A stretch of DNA of 5,181 nucleotides from Hydrogenothermaceae bacterium (GTDB lineage Bacteria > Aquificota > Aquificia > Aquificales > Hydrogenothermaceae), in the NCBI GenBank assembly GCA_015490675.1, contig WFXI01000165.1, positions 1 to 5,181 of the forward strand. Reading direction: 5' to 3'. The notes below the pieces were generated by a model. The model was not told where the DNA came from, ran no database searches, and worked only from the letters and a program-made list of their open reading frames with translations. Shown here one piece after another: positions 1 through 5,071 of the stretch; the first letter of the stretch is position 1, and each line of letters begins with the position of its first letter. Both the position numbers and the translations under genes were made by a program.

Positions 1-138
1 AAAGGAAGCATTTATAGAAAAATCTCCAAATTTTTCCTCTTTAGGAGGTTCTAGCTTTATTTTGTCCTTTATTTCTTCAATTTGAGGTATTTCTTTTTTT
101 ATTAAATTTATAACTTGCTCTTTTAATTTTGTTTTCAT
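1..138 (-). CDS. argS: Arginyl-tRNA synthetase, N-terminal part (cut by window edge)
   Basis: This is the first 46 codons of a gene that continues leftward out of the window. ArgS is the cytoplasmic class I synthetase that joins arginine to tRNA-Arg using ATP. The reading frame is open from the ATG at 138 down to base 1. It contains LEPPKEEKFGDFSINASF at residues 29-46, matching the family's N-terminal signature (a Pro-rich turn followed by GDF-S/A-x-N-x-A/S-F) in the additive domain that contacts the tRNA D-loop. The start is supported by a strong AAGGAG four bases upstream. It is transcribed divergently from the operon beginning at 215. The catalytic HIGH and KMSKS-like regions lie outside the window, so the call rests on the N-terminal signature only, but that signature is quite specific. 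Confidence 0.85.
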   Translation of the reverse strand, partial: MKTKLKEQVINLIKKEIPQIEEIKDKIKLEPPKEEKFGDFSINASF

Positions 139-142
139 AATG

Positions 143-148
143 CTCCTT
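143..148 (-). promoter_or_regulatory. Ribosome binding site of argS
   Basis: Read on the minus strand this is AAGGAG, four bases before the ATG at 138-136. It fixes the argS start and shows that a canonical Shine-Dalgarno sequence is used in this genome. Confidence 0.8.
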
Positions 149-154
149 ATTTAG

Positions 155-168
155 TTTTTTTTTTTTTT
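155..168. repeat. Homopolymer tract T14 (A14 on the minus strand)
   Basis: There are fourteen consecutive T residues between the divergent starts. On the minus strand this is an A-tract about 17 bases upstream of the argS start codon, probably in its leader or core promoter. Such tracts can bend DNA, exclude nucleoid proteins, act like UP elements, or change length by slippage. Only the tract itself is seen directly. Confidence 0.9.
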
Positions 169-200
169 ATTAAAATTTTATATGAAAGTATGTCTTTATA

Positions 201-206
201 AAAGGA
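201..206 (+). promoter_or_regulatory. Ribosome binding site deciding the start at 215
   Basis: AAAGGA lies eight bases before the ATG at 215. The in-frame upstream ATG at 182 is preceded only by T-rich and A/T sequence with no purine-rich site, so 215 is the better start. Confidence 0.65.
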
Positions 207-214
207 CAGTTTTT

Positions 215-472
215 ATGGATAAAGACCAAAAAGAAATAGAATTAAAAAAATTAGAAATTGAAAAGTTGAAGATAAAAGAGGGGATAGCTAGAACTATTCT
301 TATTATGATTTTGACTGTAGGTGCTGGAATAGGAACATTGGCAAATTTTATAGAAGTTCCTAAATTATGGTATAAAGGTGTCTTTATTGGACTTATACTA
401 ATATTCATAATTTTTTCTCTATTGTTTTTATATCTTCTTTTTTCAATAAGAAAGAAATTAAAGGAGCTTTAA
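215..472 (+). CDS. Small two-helix membrane protein of unknown function (85 aa)
   Basis: I do not recognise a characterised family. With the start at 215 the protein has 85 residues. A charged, Lys/Glu-rich amphipathic segment (residues 5-22, with ELKKLEIEKLKIKE) is likely helical or coiled coil. Two hydrophobic helices follow, at about 24-46 (containing LTVGAGIGTLA) and 55-78, and a basic tail (RKKLKEL) ends it. Lys/Arg on both ends and a short polar loop (VPKLWYKG) predict a helical hairpin in the inner membrane with both termini in the cytoplasm. There is no signal peptide cleavage site. The frame could extend 11 codons up to an ATG at 182, but that start has no ribosome binding site. It is the first gene of the operon, 3 bp before the 36-aa gene. 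The pair may form a small complex, but its function cannot be stated from sequence. Confidence 0.75.
   Translation: MDKDQKEIELKKLEIEKLKIKEGIARTILIMILTVGAGIGTLANFIEVPKLWYKGVFIGLILIFIIFSLLFLYLLFSIRKKLKEL
461..466 (+). promoter_or_regulatory. Ribosome binding site of the 36-aa gene
   Basis: AAGGAG is located within the last codons of the preceding gene, nine bases before the ATG at 476. It is as strong as the argS site and is the main evidence that the very short reading frame is translated. Confidence 0.75.
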
Positions 473-475
473 TCT

Positions 476-586
476 ATGGAAACTTTGATAATGCTATTAA
501 CAGCAATAGCTTTACTTATTTTAATAATAGGTGGAAGTGTTTTTGCTTTTTTAACATTAAAAGACTATATGGAAGAAAAAAGATAA
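476..586 (+). CDS. Single-pass micro-membrane protein, 36 aa, unknown function
   Basis: A complete short reading frame runs from ATG 476 to TAA 584-586 and encodes 36 residues starting METLIMLLTA. Residues 4-27 form one uninterrupted hydrophobic helix containing LLILIIGGSVFAFLTL. A short charged tail (KDYMEEKR) follows, so the likely topology is N-terminus out, C-terminus in. It fits exactly between its neighbours, 3 bp after the 85-aa gene and 6 bp before holB, with a strong AAGGAG upstream. It has no recognised family. Many proteins of this size are accessory subunits of membrane complexes, but nothing here points to a partner beyond the adjacent two-helix protein. It is easily missed by gene callers with a length cut-off. 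An alternative is that it is merely a coupling leader for holB, whose own ribosome binding site is weak. Confidence 0.7.
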   Translation: METLIMLLTAIALLILIIGGSVFAFLTLKDYMEEKR

Positions 587-592
587 ATCTCT

Positions 593-1522
593 ATGAAAAT
601 AATTGGGCACGAAAAAGAAAAAGAACTTATTAGAAGGTTTTTAGATAAAAACTATGACTCTTACACTTTCTTATTTGAAGGAAAACCATCTATTGGTAAA
701 AAAGCTGTAGCTCTCCAAACAGCTAAAGCTTTTTTATGTGAAAAAAACGAAGCATTTGGATGTAATGAGTGTCAAAGTTGTAAATTAGTTTTAAATACAA
801 TTTCAAATATTTATGAAAATGAAGAAGTTCAAACACATCCAGATTTAAAAGTAATATCCCCTGAAAATAGTAAAGAAATTAAAATAAACCAAATTAGAGA
901 AATTATAGAATTTTTTAAAACAAAATCACCAACAGGTAAAGTTGTTATTATAGATGAAGCTGAAAAAATGAATGTTGAGGCTTCAAATGCTCTATTAAAA
1001 ACTTTAGAAGAACCCCCAGAAAAAAGTATGATAATTTTAATCTCTTCAAATCCTTCTAAATTACTTCCCACAATTTTATCAAGAGTAAAAAAAATCAGGT
1101 TTAAACCACTAAAAAAAGAAGAAATTATTGAAATTTTAAAACAAAGAGGTTTAGATGAAGGAAAAGCTAAAAAACTTGCAGTTTTATCTGAAGGAAGTTT
1201 AGAAATTCCAGTTGCAATTTTAAATAATGAACAAATATATAAATATGCTAAAGATTTTTACAATTTGATAGCAAATCAAGATTTACATCCAGAGGGAATA
1301 ATTACCCTTGCAGAAAACATTGAAAAACTAGAAATTAAAGAAATAATTCTCATATTAGATATAATAAGTATTATGCTAGAAAAATCTTTGCTAAAAGGTT
1401 TAATAAAGCTTAATATATACGAAAAATTTATTGATGAGTTAAAAAAGGCAAAAACTGCTTTAGAAAAAAGCGTAAAGAAAAAGTTAGTTTTCGAAGGGCT
1501 ATACTTTAACTTAAAAACCTAA
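593..1522 (+). CDS. holB: DNA polymerase III delta-prime subunit (clamp loader)
   Basis: This 309-aa AAA+ protein is the clamp-loader subunit that, with delta and the DnaX subunits, opens and loads the beta sliding clamp at the replisome. Visible signatures: a Walker-A-like segment at 30-37 (GKPSIGKK) with Lys in place of the usual final Ser/Thr; the clamp-loader zinc module with C49, C57, C60 and C63; Walker-B VVIIDEAE at 117-124; NALLKTLEEPPE at 132-143, the near-invariant signature of this family; sensor-1 region SSNP at 151-154; and S163-R164-V165 at the position of the family's SRC arginine-finger motif. The helical C-terminal third is diverged, as is usual. The cysteine module could also suggest DnaX, but the short length and absence of a complete P-loop favour delta-prime. 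The start at 593 has only a weak purine-rich upstream sequence, so translation may be coupled to the 36-aa gene 6 bp upstream. ricT follows after 14 bp. Confidence 0.92.
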   Translation: MKIIGHEKEKELIRRFLDKNYDSYTFLFEGKPSIGKKAVALQTAKAFLCEKNEAFGCNECQSCKLVLNTISNIYENEEVQTHPDLKVISPENSKEIKINQIREIIEFFKTKSPTGKVVIIDEAEKMNVEASNALLKTLEEPPEKSMIILISSNPSKLLPTILSRVKKIRFKPLKKEEIIEILKQRGLDEGKAKKLAVLSEGSLEIPVAILNNEQIYKYAKDFYNLIANQDLHPEGIITLAENIEKLEIKEIILILDIISIMLEKSLLKGLIKLNIYEKFIDELKKAKTALEKSVKKKLVFEGLYFNLKT

Positions 1523-1536
1523 AATGGAGAATAATT

Positions 1537-2427
1537 ATGGTTAACATAGAAAAACCTAAGACAAAGACTGTCAGAATACGGTTTTTAGATACAAATAAAT
1601 TTGATGAACTTCAAGAGGCTCCTGCATATTTAAAGAAAGGTGATTTTATAGTAATAAAATCAGAGAAAGGAGAAGAACTGGTTTTAACCCTTGGAAATGC
1701 CGTTCCAACAGAAGAAACAGAAGGAAAATATCAATTTGTAAGAAAGGCAACGAAAAATGACATCTTAATTTTTGACAGATACGAAGATGAAGCAGAAAAA
1801 GCCCTTGAAGTTTGCAAAGAGCTTGCAGAAAATTTAGGTTTAAAAATGAACCTTTTAAAGGCTTATATTCCTCTAGATAGAAACAAAATTATTTTCTACT
1901 ACACAGCAGAAGGAAGGGTGGATTTTAGACAACTTGTTAGAGACTTGGCCAAAAGGTTAAAAATTAGAATTGAAATGAGACAGGTTGGTGTTAGAGATGG
2001 TGTTCAAATTGCAGGTGCTATAGGTGTTTGTGGACAACAATGTTGTTGTTCTTTATTTTTAGATAAATTTGAACCTGTAAATGTAGAAATGTTAGAAGAA
2101 CAAAATCTTCCTCCAACACCTACAAAGTTTACAGGTATATGTGGAAGATTAATGTGTTGCCTCGCATTTGAAAGGGAAAACTATTCAATTAGAAAAGATT
2201 TACCAGAAATAGATAGTTTAGTTGAGATAGAAGGTAAAAAGTTGTGTGTAAAAGGATATGACTTTATCAGAGAAGTTATATATTTTACAGATGAAGATGG
2301 AACAACTTTAGAATATTCTTTTGATTATCTTGATAAACTTGGAATAAATAGACAAAGTGCCTGTGGAAGTTGTGGTGGATGTCCAGCTAGCAACTTAGTA
2401 AATACAGATGAAGGAAATGAGGTGTAA
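1537..2427 (+). CDS. ricT: PSP1-domain Fe-S protein, RicT/YaaT family
   Basis: This 296-aa protein is homologous to Bacillus subtilis RicT (YaaT), which with RicA and RicF forms an Fe-S-bearing complex that stimulates RNase Y-dependent RNA maturation. The PSP1 core is clear: YYTAEGRVDFRQLVRDLAKR at 121-140 and RIEMRQVGVRDG at 144-155. The family cysteine motifs follow: C165-G-Q-Q-C169-C170-C171 and, after the conserved QNLPPTPTKFTG, C202-GRLM-C207-C208. C93 in the helix before the core is also in a conserved position. Residues 1-70 form a basic beta-rich N-terminal region. Unusual features are an extra cysteine (C169) where the family normally has Leu/Met, and a C-terminal C276-x2-C279-x2-C282 that I do not recall in Bacillus RicT. 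GGAG seven bases before the ATG supports the start. It lies directly after holB, as yaaT does in Firmicutes. Whether it acts through RNase Y here is inference, since RicA and RicF partners are not seen. Confidence 0.9.
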   Translation: MVNIEKPKTKTVRIRFLDTNKFDELQEAPAYLKKGDFIVIKSEKGEELVLTLGNAVPTEETEGKYQFVRKATKNDILIFDRYEDEAEKALEVCKELAENLGLKMNLLKAYIPLDRNKIIFYYTAEGRVDFRQLVRDLAKRLKIRIEMRQVGVRDGVQIAGAIGVCGQQCCCSLFLDKFEPVNVEMLEEQNLPPTPTKFTGICGRLMCCLAFERENYSIRKDLPEIDSLVEIEGKKLCVKGYDFIREVIYFTDEDGTTLEYSFDYLDKLGINRQSACGSCGGCPASNLVNTDEGNEV

Positions 2428-3390
2428 ATGCAATCTGAAGTTATAGAAATAGGTAAAAATGCTATTCAGGAAGAAATAGAAGCTCTAAAAAACTTAAAAG
2501 AAGCTATAGATGAAAATTTTGAAAAAGCAGTAAATCTTATACTCAATACAAAAGGTAAAGTTATCGTTACTGGAATGGGAAAATCTGGTTTAATAGGTAA
2601 AAAAATATCTGCAACTTTAGCATCAACTGGAACTCCTTCTTTTTTCTTACATCCAGCAGAAGCAATTCACGGTGATTTAGGAATGATTTCTAAGGAAGAT
2701 ACTATAATTGCAATATCAAACAGCGGCGAAACTCCAGAACTTCTTGCTATTATCCCAACTATAAAAAGGTGGGGAAATCCAATTATTGCAATAACTAACA
2801 ACCCAAAATCAAAACTGGCAAAAGAAAGTGATATTCATTTATTTTTAAATGTAAAAAAAGAAGCCTGTCCATTAAATTTAGCTCCCACTTCTTCATCAAC
2901 TGCAACATTAGCCCTTGGTGATGCCCTTGCCATTGCTTTACTTAAACAAAGGGGATTTACAGAAAGAGACTTTGCAATTTTTCACCCTGGTGGCTCCCTT
3001 GGAAAAAAACTTATGAAAGTAAACGAAATAATGCACAAAGATGAAGAACTTCCTCTTGTCAGTCCAGATACACCTTTAAATGAAACAGTAATAGTTATGT
3101 CTGAAAAGGGTTTTGGTTGTGCTATAGCTGTAAATCAGGAAAACAAAATAGAAGGTATTATTACAGATGGTGATTTAAGAAGATTTATAAAAAACGGTGG
3201 CAGTATAGATAAAAGTTTATGCAAAGATGCAATGACAAAGTCTCCAAAATCTATAACCAAAGATATGCTAGTAATTGAAGCCTTAGAAATAATGGAAAGA
3301 CATAATATTACAGTTTTACCAGTTGTAGAAAATAACAAAGTAATAGGACTTGTTCATTTACACGATATATTAAAAAGTGGTGTTATTTAA
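2428..3390 (+). CDS. kdsD: D-arabinose-5-phosphate isomerase (SIS + two CBS domains)
   Basis: This enzyme interconverts D-ribulose 5-phosphate and D-arabinose 5-phosphate, the first step toward KDO for LPS, in the cytoplasm. The 320-aa length is close to the E. coli enzyme's 328. The SIS domain (about 32-165) contains GMGKSGLIGKKISATLASTG at 49-68, HPAEAIHGDLGM at 75-86 and AISNSGETPE at 95-104. Aligning by eye with E. coli KdsD, the functional residues K59, E111, E152 and H193 correspond to K52, E104, E145 and H186, all present. FHPGGSLG (185-192) ends the catalytic part. Two CBS domains follow at about 200-255 and 265-318 and may sense a ligand. The ATG directly abuts the ricT stop. GAGGTG lies 3 bp upstream and a second purine run (AAGGAAA) about 11 bp upstream. 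KpsF/GutQ paralogues catalyse the same reaction, so the symbol reflects function rather than proven orthology. It is the last gene of the operon. Confidence 0.93.
   Translation: MQSEVIEIGKNAIQEEIEALKNLKEAIDENFEKAVNLILNTKGKVIVTGMGKSGLIGKKISATLASTGTPSFFLHPAEAIHGDLGMISKEDTIIAISNSGETPELLAIIPTIKRWGNPIIAITNNPKSKLAKESDIHLFLNVKKEACPLNLAPTSSSTATLALGDALAIALLKQRGFTERDFAIFHPGGSLGKKLMKVNEIMHKDEELPLVSPDTPLNETVIVMSEKGFGCAIAVNQENKIEGIITDGDLRRFIKNGGSIDKSLCKDAMTKSPKSITKDMLVIEALEIMERHNITVLPVVENNKVIGLVHLHDILKSGVI
3387..3390. other. Overlapping convergent stop codons of kdsD and the LysR gene
   Basis: The self-complementary TTAA supplies TAA to kdsD on the plus strand (3388-3390) and TAA to the LysR gene on the minus strand (3389-3387). 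There is no intergenic space. I find no GC-rich stem followed by a T run on either strand close by, so neither transcript has a visible intrinsic terminator at its coding end. Confidence 0.85.
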
Positions 3391-4274
3391 AACTTGAATT
3401 CAAAGAGTTTATTTATAAAGTTTCTTTCTGTAGAAGGCAGTCTTATATTTTTTTGAGTTATGTAAGAAAACTTTCTCTTTATTTCAAAGTCTTTAATTTT
3501 TACAATTTTTAAATTACCAAGCTTTAACTCGTTTTCTATAACAAGTTTTGAAACAAAGGCTAAATATCTAGAGTTTGCTACCATTCTTGCAATTGCTTTG
3601 CTACTACTGATTTCTATATTCGGTCTTATTTCTATTCCTTGTTTTCTTAAAGCTGTTTCTACAATATTTCTTGTTCCTGAACCTTTTTCTCTAAAGATAA
3701 ATTCATAATTTTTTATCTGGTCTATTTCTATCTCTTCTGGAATATCACAATTTGCATTTGCAATTAAAACAATTTCATCTTCGTAAAACGCTGTTGCAGA
3801 TATTTTATTAGAAGAAATTTCATCTTCAACAAGTCCAATATAAAAGTTTTTAGATAAAATTCCTTCTTCTACTGCTTTTGAGTTTCCAATAAATAAATTT
3901 AATTTTAAGTTTTGCTGTTCTTTTAAGAAAAAAGGTAGGAATTTTGGAAGTAAAAACTCTCCTATTGTAGAACTTGCTCCAATTACAAGTATTTTTGAAA
4001 AATCTTTTTTTATAGAAGATAAAGCTTCTTCCATTTGAATGTAATCTTCAATAATCTTAGATGCATATTCGTATAGCAGTTTTCCTTCTTCTGTTAAAGA
4101 AATTCCAGATTTATCTCTTTTTAAAAGGGTTACTCCAAGATAATTTTCTAGTTTTTTCACCTGTAAGGTTACCGTCGGTTGAGTTAAAAATAAAACTTCT
4201 GCAGCTTTTGAAAAACTTTTTAAGTCTGCTACAGTTTTAAATATTTTTAGTTTATGATAATCTAGAACTTCCAT
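3387..4274 (-). CDS. LysR-type transcriptional regulator (CysL/YeiE-like)
   Basis: This is a full-length LysR-family DNA-binding regulator of 295 aa. The N-terminal winged helix-turn-helix (about 6-65) has the classic pattern LKIFKTVADLKSFSKAAEVL, then TQPTVTLQVKKLE as recognition helix and LLKRDKSGISLTEEG as wing. A linker helix runs at about 67-92. The periplasmic-binding-type effector domain begins with ILVIGASSTIGEFLLP at 95-110 and includes REKGSGTR at 195-202, both typical of the branch containing CysL, YeiE and CbbR-like regulators. The effector is unknown; regulators of this branch often sense sulfur or carbon metabolites, but no target gene is next to it. The ATG lies inside the 3' end of tlyA (23-bp overlap) with GAGGA 5 bp upstream, so it is probably co-transcribed with tlyA. 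It converges on kdsD with a 4-bp stop-codon overlap. Confidence 0.9.
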   Translation of the reverse strand: MEVLDYHKLKIFKTVADLKSFSKAAEVLFLTQPTVTLQVKKLENYLGVTLLKRDKSGISLTEEGKLLYEYASKIIEDYIQMEEALSSIKKDFSKILVIGASSTIGEFLLPKFLPFFLKEQQNLKLNLFIGNSKAVEEGILSKNFYIGLVEDEISSNKISATAFYEDEIVLIANANCDIPEEIEIDQIKNYEFIFREKGSGTRNIVETALRKQGIEIRPNIEISSSKAIARMVANSRYLAFVSKLVIENELKLGNLKIVKIKDFEIKRKFSYITQKNIRLPSTERNFINKLFEFKF

Positions 4275-5070
4275 TTTTTTCCTCGTTATACTTTTCGTGA
4301 GCTTTATCTACTATAGATTTAATTGTATCACTTTTTATAAAATTTTCAGAAAAGTTTATATGAGCTATAAATTCAATATTTCCATCTGTCCCAAAAGGCA
4401 TAGAAAAATCTAAATTACAAATTCCAAAACCTGCTTCTTTTAAACCATTTAATACTTTTTCTATAGCTTCTATATGAAATTCTTTTTTCCTCACCACTCC
4501 TTTTTTTAATTTTTCTTTAGATAGTTCAAATTGAGGCTTTATTAAAATAACTCCTTCAAAATCTTGTTTTAATAAATTTTTTATATTGGGAAGTATTTTT
4601 AATACAGAAATAAAAGAAACATCGCAAACTAAAAATTCTATATCCTCAGGAATTTGCTCTTTAGTTAAATACCTAGCATTTGTTTGCTCCATAGAGATAA
4701 CTTTTGGATTATTTCTTAAAGTTTGGTGAAGCTGGTTAGTGCCACTATCTACTGCATAAACCTTTTTTGCTCCAAATTTCAGTAAACAGTCAGTAAAACC
4801 TCCTGTAGATGCTCCAATATCCAAACAAACTTTATCCCTTGGTGATAGGTTAAAAATTTTTAAGGCTCTTTCTAGTTTTAAACCAGCCCTTGAAACATAT
4901 GGGAATTGCTTTTCAATTGTAATGCTGTCTTCATTAGAAACCTTAAAAGAAGGTTTTTTTATGGTTTTACTATTTACTTTTATAAATCCTAACCTTATTA
5001 ACTCTGTTGCTTTTTCTCTACTCTCTACAAGTTTTTGTTCTACTAAGTATTTATCTAATCTCTGTTTCAA
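4252..5070 (-). CDS. tlyA: TlyA-family rRNA (cytidine-2'-O)-methyltransferase
   Basis: This 272-aa enzyme belongs to the TlyA family, which uses S-adenosylmethionine to 2'-O-methylate cytidines in 23S (C1920) and in some species 16S (C1409) rRNA; loss of the modification gives capreomycin resistance in mycobacteria. An S4 RNA-binding domain occupies about 1-60 (MKQRLDKYLVEQKLVESREK and GFIKVNSKTIKKPSFKV). The junction YVSRAGLKLERAL at 58-70 is typical of the family. The Rossmann domain has SAM-binding DIGASTGGFTDCLL at 84-97, acidic AVDSG at 106-110, CDVSFIS at 149-155 and IKPQFE at 177-182. The expected K-D-K-E catalytic set can be placed at K65, D150, K178 and E233. The start codon is TTG: an in-frame TAG at 5082-5080 leaves no ATG or GTG upstream, and residue 1 is where family members begin. 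It follows the upstream gene by 1 bp without a clear ribosome binding site, suggesting translational coupling. Confidence 0.93.
   Translation of the reverse strand: MKQRLDKYLVEQKLVESREKATELIRLGFIKVNSKTIKKPSFKVSNEDSITIEKQFPYVSRAGLKLERALKIFNLSPRDKVCLDIGASTGGFTDCLLKFGAKKVYAVDSGTNQLHQTLRNNPKVISMEQTNARYLTKEQIPEDIEFLVCDVSFISVLKILPNIKNLLKQDFEGVILIKPQFELSKEKLKKGVVRKKEFHIEAIEKVLNGLKEAGFGICNLDFSMPFGTDGNIEFIAHINFSENFIKSDTIKSIVDKAHEKYNEEKNGSSRLS
4280..4284 (-). promoter_or_regulatory. Ribosome binding site of the LysR gene, inside tlyA
   Basis: On the minus strand this reads GAGGA, five bases before the ATG at 4274-4272. It lies in the last codons of tlyA and supports the overlapping start. Confidence 0.65.
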
Positions 5071-5071
5071 T

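Larger units (their letters stand above)
139..214. promoter_or_regulatory. Divergent intergenic region with probable promoters for argS and the plus-strand operon
   Basis: This 76-bp gap separates the two divergent starts (argS at 138, small membrane protein at 215), so promoters for both units are expected here. It contains a run of 14 T (155-168) and a 10-bp perfect palindrome TAAAATTTTA (171-180). The palindrome gives a TAAAAT hexamer, resembling a -10 box, on both strands; on the minus strand TATAAA also occurs at 182-177. I see no convincing TTGACA-like -35 on either strand. The presence of promoters is inferred from gene arrangement; the exact boxes are not established. Confidence 0.45.

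Noticed and set aside
196..408. Minus-strand open frame of 70 codons
   Set aside because: It is antisense to the 85-aa membrane protein and lacks a ribosome binding site. Its composition mirrors the AT-rich coding strand.
829..1071. Minus-strand open frame of 80 codons inside holB
   Set aside because: It is antisense to the highly conserved core of holB and has no recognisable domain.
3135..3338. Minus-strand open frame of 67 codons inside kdsD
   Set aside because: It lies wholly within the CBS region of kdsD, with no start signal and no family resemblance.
3391..3413. TTGAATTCAA palindrome with flanking AAACT/AGTTT as a possible terminator hairpin
   Set aside because: The stem is A/T-rich and short, has no adjacent T run, and lies within the last codons of the LysR gene, so it is probably chance.
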